A stretch of DNA of 12,840 nt from an uncultured Gemmatimonadota bacterium (GTDB taxonomy: Bacteria > Gemmatimonadota > Gemmatimonadetes > Gemmatimonadales > Gemmatimonadaceae): the NCBI GenBank assembly GCA_946479015.1, contig CAMLEQ010000061.1, forward strand, positions 1 through 12,840, in the 5' to 3' direction. Positions 1 through 6,900 of the stretch are shown here, one piece after another (the first letter of the stretch is position 1; every line of letters begins with the position of its first letter). The position numbers were made by a program, and so were the translations under genes. The notes beneath the pieces are model-generated. The model had not been told where the DNA came from and made no database searches. It saw only the letters and a list, made by a program, of their open reading frames with translations.

Positions 1-1149
1 GCGCCCGCGGGAGGCTGGGCGCGCGAGCACGCGCAGCCGCCGCGCGGCGGAGCGTGCCGGCGTGGCGCGCGGGCGCCGCTCGCGCCGCGCCACCGCGAGC
101 ACGAGCGCGGGGAGCGGGGCGAGCACGAGCACCCACCAGAACGGCCGCTCCCGGTACGGCGGCGGCGGCAGCGCGCCGCGGTACATCGTCCGCACCCCGA
201 GGCGCCGCTGTGGCGCGGCGTCGCCGGAGTCGGGCGCCGCCGCCGCCGCGAGCGCACCGGGCGCCACGGAGATCGCCATCGGCGCGGAGAGGGCCACGTC
301 GTAACGCCGCTGCACCGGGTCGAAGTAGGGGTAGCGCAGCGCCGGGAGCGTGAGGCGCCCCGCGCGCGTCGGCGTGAGCACCCAGTCGAACTCCTTCGTC
401 CCCCGGATGTCGAGCGAGTCGGAGTCGAGCGCGACGCGCTCCCCCGCCGGCACCACCGACGCCCACGCCACATCGAGGCGCGGTCGCGGCAGCAGCTTCA
501 CGTTCCCCCGCCCGCGCACGGCGACGGTGAGGAGCACGGGATCGCCCACGCGCGTGCCGCTGGTGTCGAAGCGCGCGCGCATGGACAGCGTGCCCACCGC
601 GCCGTTCCAGTCGGCGGGGCGCGTGGCCAGGGGCGGGTCGAGCACCACCACCACCGCGCTGTCGCTGTGCACCTCGTAGCTCTCCTCGCGACTGAAGAAC
701 GAGTACGAGAGCGGCATCGCGTACACCAGCCGCGCGGGCGGGATGACGAGACGTCCCGCCGCCAGCGGAAAGACCGCCCGCTGGTAGACGTGCGCCTCGT
801 AGCGGCGCCCGCCGACGGCGCGCGTGGGGAATCCAGCGAGCGGCGCGGGGGGATCGTACGCCATCATCCCACGCATCTCGGGCGCGATGGCCTCCATGCG
901 CCGGAGCCGGTCGCGGACGCTGCCGTCGAGGAACACGCCCAGCTCGTAGAGCGTCTGCTGCCCGACGTACACCGTGTCCGGCGACACGAGCACGCGGAAG
1001 TTCACCGCCTGCGTGCTGTCGAGCCGCGCACGCGTGACGATCGCCGGTGTGCGCTGACTCCCTCCGCCACTGCCGCCACTCCCACCCCCGGCGCCTCCGC
1101 TCTGCGGCAGTGCGAGCTGCGCGGCGAGAACGAGCAGCGCCGCGATCAC
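1..1149 (-). CDS. batD: BatD-like aerotolerance protein, C-terminus cut by window edge
   Basis: The frame is open from the GTG at 1149 to the first base (383 codons, no stop), so the gene continues beyond the window. Residues 1-16 form a hydrophobic signal or anchor segment (MIAALLVLAAQLALPQS). Residues 18-31 are a Gly/Ser linker. Two extracytoplasmic beta-rich regions follow. The first begins near VSPDTVYVGQQ (55-65). The second ends in a stretch that resembles BatD proteins: GTKEFDWVLTP (250-260), then RAGRLTLPALRYPYFDP (262-278). A membrane helix lies at about 337-354 (FWWVLVLAPLPALVLAVA), followed by an Arg-rich cytoplasmic tail. The GTG overlaps the TGA of the BatB-C gene by four bases (GTGA) and has a GGGAGGGAAGGA Shine-Dalgarno region just upstream. 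BatD proteins are known partners of BatA/BatB in membrane complexes linked to stress or oxygen tolerance; the biochemical role is unsettled. Family assignment rests on the motif, topology and operon position. Confidence 0.85.
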   Translation of the reverse strand, partial: MIAALLVLAAQLALPQSGGAGGGSGGSGGGSQRTPAIVTRARLDSTQAVNFRVLVSPDTVYVGQQTLYELGVFLDGSVRDRLRRMEAIAPEMRGMMAYDPPAPLAGFPTRAVGGRRYEAHVYQRAVFPLAAGRLVIPPARLVYAMPLSYSFFSREESYEVHSDSAVVVVLDPPLATRPADWNGAVGTLSMRARFDTSGTRVGDPVLLTVAVRGRGNVKLLPRPRLDVAWASVVPAGERVALDSDSLDIRGTKEFDWVLTPTRAGRLTLPALRYPYFDPVQRRYDVALSAPMAISVAPGALAAAAAPDSGDAAPQRRLGVRTMYRGALPPPPYRERPFWWVLVLAPLPALVLAVARRERRPRATPARSAARRLRVLARPASRGR

Positions 1150-2849
1150 CAGTCCTTCCCTCCCGGCGGACGCGTGGGCTGGTTCTCGTGCTGCTGCTTC
1201 GCCTGCACGTCCTTCTCCTCGCGCTCGGCGCTGTTCAGGATCGCCTCCGCCTGCCTCTGGTCGAGTCCGGCGTTCGGCTGCGACGAAGGCTGCGGCGCGG
1301 TGGCCGGGTTCCGCTGCTGCGGCTGGTTGGCGCCGCCGCCTCCACCACCCCCGCCGCCCCCGCCGCTGGAGCGCTTCTTCTGCCGGTTCGCGAGCTCGTA
1401 GTTCCACTTCGCGTCGTGCTCGGCCGGGTGCAGGCGGAGCGCCCGCTTGTAGGCTTCCACCGCCGAGGAGTACGCCTGCTCCGCATCGGAGCCCTTGGCG
1501 GCGCGCCCCTGTTGCAGGTAGACGAGCCCCAGGTTGAACAGCGCGCGATAGCGCAGGTCGGCGTCCTTGGCGGTCTGCACGGCGCGCTCGAGCGCGACGA
1601 TCGCATCCTCGGACTCCCCGGCCGCCATCAGCGCGGTGCCGAGGTTGTACTCGAGCCGCGGCGAGTCGTTGCCATCGCGGATCGCGCGCTGGTACGCGGC
1701 GGCCGCCTCCTTGTACTGCGCCGCGCGGAAGAGCCGGTCCCCTTCCTCCCCCTCGTCGGCGCGCGCGGCGCGTGGAATGGCGAGCGCGAGCAGGAGCAGC
1801 GCCGCGGCGGCGGTGGACGCGGCCGCGGGAGCGGCGCGCCGCCGGCCGCGTCGCTCGGCGAGCGCGGTGTCGAGCAGCGCGAGAAGCACGGCGGGGATGA
1901 GGAAGAGCTGGAAGCGCGGCTTCCGGTCGCGCCCCGCCTGCGCGGCCCGCGCCTGACGACGCAGCGTGGAGAGCGCGGCACGCACGCGCGCCGCCTTGTC
2001 GGTGGCGCTCGCGGGGACGAAGGTTCCGCCACCGGCGCTCGCCGCGGCCTGGAGCATCTCGGGCGTGTAATGCGTCACGACGACCTCCCCGTTCTCGTCG
2101 CGCTTGGGCGCGACGCTCGCTCCCGTGCGCACCGGGATCGTGGATCCGGCGACGGTGCCGAAGCCCACGGTGACCACGGTGATGCCGGACTCGGCGGCGT
2201 GCTTGGCCGCCGCCACCACGTCCTCCTGCGGCTCGAACGCCTCGCCATCGCTCATCACCACCAGCGCGCGATCGCTCCCCGTCTGCGTGGAGAGGAGGAG
2301 ATCGGTACCCTGCCGGATCGCGCGGGCCAGCGAGCTCCCCGCCTGCCCCACCACCGACGGATCGAGGTTGTCGAGGAAGAGCGAGAGCGCCCCGCGATCC
2401 ACGGTGAGCGGCGTCAGGATGTAGCTGCGTCCAGCGAAGGCCACGAGGCCGAACCGGTCGTTCCCCGACATCGCCAGCAGACGGCGTGCCTCCTCCTTCA
2501 TCTTCTCAAGACGATTCGGACGCTCGTCCGTCGCGAGCATCGAGAGGGAGGCGTCCATGGCGAGCACCATGTCGATGCCGCTCCCCCGTTCGACGTTCCG
2601 CTCCACCCCCCAGCGCGGTCCGGCGAAGGCGATGCCGGCGCAGGCGGCCGCGAGACCCAGCAGGATCGCGCGGCGCCACGGGGCGTGCGTGGCGGCGGGG
2701 GGGATGAGGCGGTCGACCACGGGATCGGCGCCCAGCCGGTGCAGCCGGCGCGCGCGCCGCCGGTGGGCGCCGAGGAGGAGGAAAACCACGAGCGCCGCCA
2801 GCACCGGCGCCGCGAGGAGCGCCCACGGATGATCCACGTACGGGATCAC
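1146..2849 (-). CDS. batB: BatB-BatC fusion: membrane VWA domain plus TPR domain
   Basis: The product has 567 residues. Membrane helices lie at about 8-27 and 61-78. A VWA domain (about 92-295) has the MIDAS motif DASLS at 99-103 and the later acidic position in MSDGE (D201). The middle MIDAS Thr position appears to be Ser (GSSLARAI, 171-178). Further hydrophobic segments lie at about 312-330 and 343-360, then a TPR-type helical domain at about 365-480 (repeats around EGDRLFRAAQYKEAAAAYQRAI and LEYNLGTALMAAGESEDAI). The C-terminus is low complexity: 11 glycines (496-506), then a Gln/Pro/Asn-rich stretch and a charged end. In Bacteroides, BatB and BatC are separate proteins; here the two are joined in one frame. 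The gene starts with GTG inside the batA stop (GTGA overlap) and ends in the same way at batD. No clean Shine-Dalgarno is visible, so it probably relies on translational coupling. It likely acts in the inner membrane with BatA, BatD and MoxR. Confidence 0.88.
   Translation of the reverse strand: MIPYVDHPWALLAAPVLAALVVFLLLGAHRRRARRLHRLGADPVVDRLIPPAATHAPWRRAILLGLAAACAGIAFAGPRWGVERNVERGSGIDMVLAMDASLSMLATDERPNRLEKMKEEARRLLAMSGNDRFGLVAFAGRSYILTPLTVDRGALSLFLDNLDPSVVGQAGSSLARAIRQGTDLLLSTQTGSDRALVVMSDGEAFEPQEDVVAAAKHAAESGITVVTVGFGTVAGSTIPVRTGASVAPKRDENGEVVVTHYTPEMLQAAASAGGGTFVPASATDKAARVRAALSTLRRQARAAQAGRDRKPRFQLFLIPAVLLALLDTALAERRGRRRAAPAAASTAAAALLLLALAIPRAARADEGEEGDRLFRAAQYKEAAAAYQRAIRDGNDSPRLEYNLGTALMAAGESEDAIVALERAVQTAKDADLRYRALFNLGLVYLQQGRAAKGSDAEQAYSSAVEAYKRALRLHPAEHDAKWNYELANRQKKRSSGGGGGGGGGGGANQPQQRNPATAPQPSSQPNAGLDQRQAEAILNSAEREEKDVQAKQQHENQPTRPPGGKDW
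1332..1364 (-). repeat. Eleven-glycine codon run in the BatB-C gene
   Basis: Eleven consecutive glycine codons encode residues 496-506 of the BatB-C fusion, between the TPR domain and the Gln/Pro-rich tail. On the plus strand it reads as an impure run of GCC, ACC and CCC triplets. It probably acts as a flexible linker and could vary in length between strains. Confidence 0.85.
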
Positions 2850-3838
2850 GGGAGCGGCCCCCGCCAGGCGAGCAGCATCACCTCGAGCGCGAGCGCGAGG
2901 AGCGCGACCGCGAGTGGCCAGCGGAACTCCTCCGTGTAGCGCACGTACGTGCGCGTGTGCACGGGTTCGCGCTCGAGCTGGTCGATCTGCTCGTAGATCC
3001 GCTGCAGCGCCGCCGCGTCCACGGCGCGGAAGTAGCGCCCCCCGGTGGTGCGCGCCACATCGCGCAGCAACGCCTCGTCGATCTCCACCGGGCGGTACTC
3101 GTAGCGCAGGCCCATCAGACCGCGTCCCACCGGCACCGGTGCCATCCCCTGCGTGCCCGCGCCGATCGTGTAGATCTTCACGCCGAACGCGGCCGCGGCC
3201 TGCGCCGCGGTGCGCGGATCGATCGCGCCGCGGTTGTTCTCGCCGTCGGTGAGGAGGATGATCACCCGCGATTTCCCCGGCGCATCGCGCAGCCGGTTGG
3301 CGGCGGTGGCGATCGCGGTACCGATGGCGGTGCCGTCCTCGAGCTGCCCCGCCTGCAGGTTGTCCACCGCGGCCAGGAGCACCGGGTAGTCCACCGTGAG
3401 CGGCACCTGCGTGAGCGCCTCGCCGGCGAAGGCGACGAGGCCGATGCGATCGCTCCGGCGCCCCAGGATGAACTGCTTCACCTTGTCCTTCGCGACCTCG
3501 AGCCGGTTCTGCGGCTGGAAGTCCTCGGAGAGCATGGAGCTGGAGAGATCGATGGCGAGGACGATGTTGATCCCCTCGCTGGTGACGTTCTCGGCGCGCG
3601 CGCCGGTACGCGGCCTGGCGAGCGCGATGATGAGCCCCGCGAGGAGGAGGTTGCGCAGCACGAAGAGGGCGCGCGACACGGCGCGGCCGGACCGCGGCCC
3701 CCTGGCGAGCACATCGGCGCGGGAGAAGACGATCGCCGGTGGTCGCCGGCGCCGCCGCCACACCCACCACGCGGGGATCGCGAGCAGGAGGAGGAGCACC
3801 GCCGGCGTGGCGAAGCCGATGTCGGGGATCGGGATCAC
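2846..3838 (-). CDS. batA: BatA-like membrane VWA protein
   Basis: The product has 330 residues, a normal length for BatA. The N-terminus carries two membrane helices, at about 9-27 (ATPAVLLLLLAIPAWWVW) and 55-75, and a third lies at 307-324 near the C-terminus. The VWA domain between them has a complete metal-ion-dependent adhesion site: DLSSS at 97-101, Thr170 in DGTAIGTAI, and Asp198 in LTDGEN. The sequences RPRTGARAENVTSEGINIVLAIDLS and VGRGLMGLRYEYRP are typical of BatA. The chosen GTG start overlaps the preceding TGA as GTGA, and a GGAGGGGAAGG purine run sits just upstream. The end overlaps the BatB-C start in the same manner. VWA proteins of this type are known to bind partners through the metal site and are paired with MoxR ATPases; the ligand here is unknown. 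Confidence 0.92.
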   Translation of the reverse strand: MIPIPDIGFATPAVLLLLLAIPAWWVWRRRRRPPAIVFSRADVLARGPRSGRAVSRALFVLRNLLLAGLIIALARPRTGARAENVTSEGINIVLAIDLSSSMLSEDFQPQNRLEVAKDKVKQFILGRRSDRIGLVAFAGEALTQVPLTVDYPVLLAAVDNLQAGQLEDGTAIGTAIATAANRLRDAPGKSRVIILLTDGENNRGAIDPRTAAQAAAAFGVKIYTIGAGTQGMAPVPVGRGLMGLRYEYRPVEIDEALLRDVARTTGGRYFRAVDAAALQRIYEQIDQLEREPVHTRTYVRYTEEFRWPLAVALLALALEVMLLAWRGPLP

Positions 3839-4806
3839 GCGGCCTTCCCCTCCGCCTTCGCGGCCGCCTCGCGCGCGGCGCGCTCGCGCTCGGCGATGAT
3901 CGCGCGCTCCACGTCCTCCACGACGCCGCGCGTCTCGCGCGCGAGGTCGCGTGCCCGCTCGGCGGTCACCTGCCGCCGCGCGAACTTCACGAGATCGGCC
4001 TCGGCCAGCACGGGAGCGAGGCGCTCCGCGGGAACCTGGGGTGCGCCGCGCACGGCCTCGAGGAGCTCGGTGCTGGTGAGCGAGCGAAGCGCCGCCGGCA
4101 CGCGCGCCGCGAGGTAGTCGCGGAGCACCTCGATGTTGAGCGCCACGTAGCGGCCGCGCTCCCCCGCCTCCAGCAGGCCGAGGGCATCGACGCGCGCGAA
4201 CTCGCGGCGTGCCTCCTCGTACGGGTCGGCGCCGGGGGCGGCCGTCCGGCGCCGGCGGCGGCGCCACCACCAGAAGAGCAGGCCGAGGAGCGCGAGCGCG
4301 GCGAGGGCGAGGAGCAGCCAGTGCCACCACGGGCGCCCCGCCACCAGGATGTCGCGCGCGGGCTTGGGCACCTGCAGCGCCGTGTCGCGCGGGAGGACGC
4401 TCTGGACGTACAGCGAGTCGCCCGTCACCGCGAAGCGGCGGTCCATGCCGCCCACGGACACCACCACCGCGCCCAGGTGTGCGACCGCGGCGCCGGTGTC
4501 CCAGGCCACCAGGCGGTAGAGCGCCGTCTCGTCCACCGCGGTGCTGTCGCTCGCGCGCTGGATCACCCGCGGATCCACCGCCTCCACGGAGAGCCCGCTG
4601 TCGGGGCCCACCGGGAAGCCGATCTCCGCGCCGCGCGGGGCGCGCACGCGTACGGTGACCAGGAAGTGCTCTCCCACGGTCACCGTGTCCGGCAGGACGC
4701 GCACCCCCATCTGGATGCGTGGCGCACCGCCCGTGGCCGGCGGCGCGCCGCCCTGGCCCTGGCCCTGGCCGAGCGCGAGCAGGAGCACGAGCGCGAGCGA
4801 GATCAT
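3835..4806 (-). CDS. Single-pass membrane protein with helical cytoplasmic tail (BatD/DUF4381-like)
   Basis: The product has 323 residues. Residues 1-13 form a signal or anchor segment (MISLALVLLLALG), followed by a short GQGQGQGG spacer. An extracytoplasmic region (about 29-155) looks beta-rich and begins IQMGVRVLPDTVTVGEHF, which resembles the start of a BatD immunoglobulin-like repeat. A strong membrane helix (about 160-181, ending FWWW) is followed by six arginines. The cytoplasmic tail is helical and charged (about 193-323), with LRDYLAARVPAALRSLTSTE at 228-247. That arrangement resembles the DUF4381 proteins found beside MoxR, DUF58 and BatA genes. The ATG overlaps the DUF58 stop (ATGA) and the TGA overlaps the batA GTG. 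I infer a small BatD-type partner linking an outer domain to cytoplasmic components. The exact family cannot be confirmed by eye. Confidence 0.8.
   Translation of the reverse strand: MISLALVLLLALGQGQGQGGAPPATGGAPRIQMGVRVLPDTVTVGEHFLVTVRVRAPRGAEIGFPVGPDSGLSVEAVDPRVIQRASDSTAVDETALYRLVAWDTGAAVAHLGAVVVSVGGMDRRFAVTGDSLYVQSVLPRDTALQVPKPARDILVAGRPWWHWLLLALAALALLGLLFWWWRRRRRRTAAPGADPYEEARREFARVDALGLLEAGERGRYVALNIEVLRDYLAARVPAALRSLTSTELLEAVRGAPQVPAERLAPVLAEADLVKFARRQVTAERARDLARETRGVVEDVERAIIAERERAAREAAAKAEGKAA
4751..4768 (+). repeat. CCCTGG hexamer, three tandem copies
   Basis: Three exact copies of CCCTGG lie in the start region of the membrane protein at 3835-4806. On the coding strand they give the GQGQGQG spacer just after the signal segment. 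Minor length variation here would stay in frame. Confidence 0.75.
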
Positions 4807-5834
4807 CGCCGCTGCCCGCGCATCTCGCGCATCCGGAAGAAGCGGAGCAACGGCTCCACGTAGCTCCGGTCGGTGCGCACCGGGATCTCGTCGATCGCCA
4901 GGCGGCGGAAGAGGTGCGTGCGCGCATCGCGCTCCTCGCGCAGCGCGCGCTCGTAGCGCTCGCGCACGCGCCGGTCGCTCGTGTCCACGTTCACGGTGAC
5001 CCCGCTCTCGGGATCGGTGAAGCGCGCGAGGCCGATGTCGGGGAGCGAGCGCTCGCGCGGGTCCTCGATCGTCACGGCCACCACGTCGTGCCGTTGCGAG
5101 AGCAGCTTGAGCGGGCGCTCGAGCCCCGCATCCACGAAGTCCGAGATCATGAACACGATGGAGCGGTGCGGGAGCGTGCGCGCGAGGTAGTCCGCGGCGG
5201 CGGCGATGTCCGTGCGGCACCCCACGGGCTCCCGCACGAGGAGATCGCGCACCAGGCGCAGCACGTGCCGGCGCCCCTTGCCCGGGAGCACCACGTGCTC
5301 CACACGATCGGTGAAGAGGAGCGCGCCGACCCGGTCGTTGTTGCGCGTGGCGGCCATCGCGAGCACCGCGCTCAGCTCCGTGGCCAGCTCGCTCTTGAAG
5401 CGCGACACCGTGCCGAAGCGCTCGGAGCCCGACAGGTCCACCGCGAGCATGACGGTGAGCTCTCGCTCCTCGATGTACCGTTTGACGTACGGGTGCCGCA
5501 TGCGCGCGGTGACGTTCCAATCGATGGAGCGCACCTCGTCCCCCGGCTGGTACTCGCGCACCTCCGAGAACTCCATCCCCTGCCCCTTGAACACCGAGTG
5601 GTACTCGCCGGTGAAGAGCGAGTTGACCAGCCCGCGCGTGCGGAGCTCGAGGAGGCGGACCTGGCGGAGGATCTCCGGGGGGACGGTGGCGGCACCGTCG
5701 CGGGACGCGGGAAGCGGGAAGCGGGAAGCGGGCCGGTCCTCCACGCCACCGGACGCGATGCCGGATGCGTGTGGCGGCCGACCACCGCGCTCGCGCTTCC
5801 CGCTTCCCGCTTCCCGCTTCCCGAGAATTCTCAC
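4803..5834 (-). CDS. DUF58 protein with a repeat-encoded N-terminal tail
   Basis: Residues from about 51 onward are a normal DUF58 protein: EILRQVRLLELRTRGLVNSL, then the signature REYQPGDEVRSIDWNVTARM (93-112), then a VWA-like site DLSGS (133-137) and NNDRVGALLFTD (166-176). DUF58 proteins are routinely encoded next to MoxR and VWA proteins and are thought to be cytoplasmic parts of that system. The only in-frame start codons upstream of the core are GTG at 5834 and GTG at 5744. The 5834 start overlaps the moxR stop as GTGA and has GAGG four bases upstream; the 5744 start has no visible Shine-Dalgarno. Translation from 5834 reads through an inverted GGGAAGC element and gives a tail of about 50 residues with GKREAGS and RFPLPAS heptads. 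The tail does not look like a DUF58 domain. The 3' end overlaps the next ATG (ATGA). Function is secure at family level; the start is less so. Confidence 0.88.
   Translation of the reverse strand: MRILGKREAGSGKRERGGRPPHASGIASGGVEDRPASRFPLPASRDGAATVPPEILRQVRLLELRTRGLVNSLFTGEYHSVFKGQGMEFSEVREYQPGDEVRSIDWNVTARMRHPYVKRYIEERELTVMLAVDLSGSERFGTVSRFKSELATELSAVLAMAATRNNDRVGALLFTDRVEHVVLPGKGRRHVLRLVRDLLVREPVGCRTDIAAAADYLARTLPHRSIVFMISDFVDAGLERPLKLLSQRHDVVAVTIEDPRERSLPDIGLARFTDPESGVTVNVDTSDRRVRERYERALREERDARTHLFRRLAIDEIPVRTDRSYVEPLLRFFRMREMRGQRR
5682..5699. repeat. Short perfect inverted repeat next to the GGGAAGC element
   Basis: GACGGTG and CACCGTC form a perfect 7-bp stem around a GCGG loop, two bases from the left end of the heptamer element. 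It encodes residues 46-51 of the DUF58 protein, exactly where the low-complexity tail gives way to the conserved domain. It may belong to the same inserted element. Confidence 0.55.
5702..5822. repeat. Inverted-repeat element built from GGGAAGC heptamers
   Basis: The left arm has GGGACGC followed by three exact GGGAAGC copies (5702-5729). The right arm has four exact copies of the reverse complement GCTTCCC (5795-5822). The arms can pair over about 25 bp. The inner 65 bases contain further imperfect complementarity (CCxCC..ACGC around 5746-5758 against GCGT..GGxGG around 5767-5778). The unit is 7 bases, so each arm reads as a 7-residue period when translated. The element begins about 9 bases after the moxR stop. 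No transposase is present. It looks like a REP- or MITE-like dispersed element, or a heptamer expansion; which one cannot be told from this window alone. Confidence 0.85.
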
Positions 5835-6805
5835 GGCGCCTCGATCGCCCCCAGCACGCGCTTCACGATGTCGTCGCTCGAGATCTCCTCGGCCTCGGCT
5901 TCGTAGGTCGTGAGCACGCGGTGGCGGAGCACATCCGGGGCGATGGCCTTCACGTCGTCCGGAGTGACGAAGTTGCGCCCGCGCAGGAAGGCGTGCGCGC
6001 GCGAGCCCTGCGCCAGGAAGATCGTGGCGCGCGGACTCGCGCCGTACTCGATGAGCGGCGCGAGGTCGTCGAGCCCCGCCTCGCCCGGGGCCCGCGTGGC
6101 GTGCACGATGTCCACGATGTAGTCCATCACGCGGTCGTCCACGTACAACTCGGCGATTCGCCGCCGCGCGTCCATGATCTGCTGCGGCGTGGCCACCTGC
6201 TCCACCGGGATCGGCTGCCCCCCCGCCATGCGGCGCATGATCTCTTTCTCCTCGGCGCGCGTGGGATAGCCCACGCGCAGCTTGAGCATGAAGCGATCGA
6301 CTTGCGCCTCGGGGAGCGGATACGTCCCCTCCTGCTCGATCGGGTTCTGCGTCGCGAGCACGAGGAAGGGCTCCTCCAGCTTGTACGTGGTGCCGCCGAT
6401 CGTCACCTGCTTCTCCTGCATCGCCTCGAGGAGCGCGCTCTGCACCTTCGCCGGCGCGCGGTTGATCTCGTCGGCCAGGATGATGTTCGCGAAGATCGGC
6501 CCCTTCTTGGCCCGGAACTGCCCCGAGGCCTGGTCGAAGATCTGCGTCCCCACCACGTCGGCCGGCAGCAGGTCGGGGGTGAACTGGATGCGCTGGAAGG
6601 ACGTGTGGATCGTCTCCGCCAACGTCTTCACGGTGAGCGTCTTCGCGAGCCCTGGCACCCCCTCGAGCAGCACGTGTCCGCCGGCGAGCAGCCCGATGAG
6701 CAGCCGCTCCACCATGTATTCCTGTCCCACCACACGCCGGCCGACCTGCTCGAGAATGTTCTGGACGAGCGCCGTGTCCGATGCCGGCATCACTCGTGTC
6801 GCCAC
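5831..6805 (-). CDS. moxR: MoxR-family AAA+ ATPase
   Basis: The product has 324 residues and matches MoxR along its whole length: Walker A GVPGLAKT (49-56), Walker B IILADEINR (108-116), sensor 1 LATQNP (150-155), VDRFMLKLRVGYPT (169-182) and sensor 2 GASPRA (255-260). MoxR ATPases act as cytoplasmic chaperones for VWA-protein complexes, and this gene heads the operon that encodes them. I chose GTG at 6805 because GGAG lies seven bases upstream (6813-6816); the ATG at 6790 has no comparable site. The 72-base gap upstream holds a TATTAC box (6838-6843, read leftwards) as a possible -10, but I see no good -35 at the right distance, so the promoter is unresolved. The TGA overlaps the DUF58 GTG. 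Confidence 0.95.
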   Translation of the reverse strand: MATRVMPASDTALVQNILEQVGRRVVGQEYMVERLLIGLLAGGHVLLEGVPGLAKTLTVKTLAETIHTSFQRIQFTPDLLPADVVGTQIFDQASGQFRAKKGPIFANIILADEINRAPAKVQSALLEAMQEKQVTIGGTTYKLEEPFLVLATQNPIEQEGTYPLPEAQVDRFMLKLRVGYPTRAEEKEIMRRMAGGQPIPVEQVATPQQIMDARRRIAELYVDDRVMDYIVDIVHATRAPGEAGLDDLAPLIEYGASPRATIFLAQGSRAHAFLRGRNFVTPDDVKAIAPDVLRHRVLTTYEAEAEEISSDDIVKRVLGAIEAP

Positions 6806-6812
6806 GCGAAAG

Positions 6813-6816
6813 CTCC
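6813..6816 (-). promoter_or_regulatory. Shine-Dalgarno GGAG that decides the moxR start
   Basis: GGAG on the minus strand lies seven bases before the GTG at 6805. The in-frame ATG five codons later (6790) has only a GAG two bases upstream, so the GTG is favoured. Confidence 0.6.
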
Positions 6817-6873
6817 GGGGAAGAGGGATCGTAGGGAGTAATACCGTGTCCAGCGCGCTTGGTTCGAACGGCG

Positions 6874-6900
6874 GACGGCTAGGGGGTGCCCCTAGCCGTC
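6874..6900 (-). terminator. Hairpin overlapping the end of the pseudouridine synthase gene
   Basis: A perfect 12-bp stem (GACGGCTAGGGG paired with CCCCTAGCCGTC) has a 3-base loop. The TAG stop codon (6881-6879) lies in the stem, and the other arm encodes the last residues (ARGTP). No T-run follows on the minus strand, so it is a non-canonical terminator or an mRNA 3'-end stabiliser. It separates the scpA/scpB operon from the moxR operon. Confidence 0.6.

Noticed and set aside
1047..2939. Long plus-strand open frame of 630 codons, and similar ones at 2957-4117, 3739-4863 and 4719-5906
   Set aside because: They lie antisense to well-supported Bat, MoxR and DUF58 genes, consist mainly of Arg, Ala, Gly and His, show no domain motifs, and arise because stop codons are scarce in high-GC DNA.
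5742..5744. GTG at 5744 as the DUF58 start
   Set aside because: It has no Shine-Dalgarno and lies inside the loop of the repeat element. The GTG at 5834 has GAGG and the same stop-start overlap as every other junction in the operon. It remains possible.
5702..5822. CRISPR array or transposon ends
   Set aside because: The units are 7 bases with no spacers between them, and no transposase or cas gene is nearby. A dispersed inverted heptamer element explains it better.
6838..6852. Promoter for moxR (TATTAC box with TGGACA nearby)
   Set aside because: TGGACA (6852-6847) is too close to TATTAC (6843-6838) and only 13 bases from TACGAT (6833-6828), so no pair has correct spacing. I noted the box but did not call a promoter.
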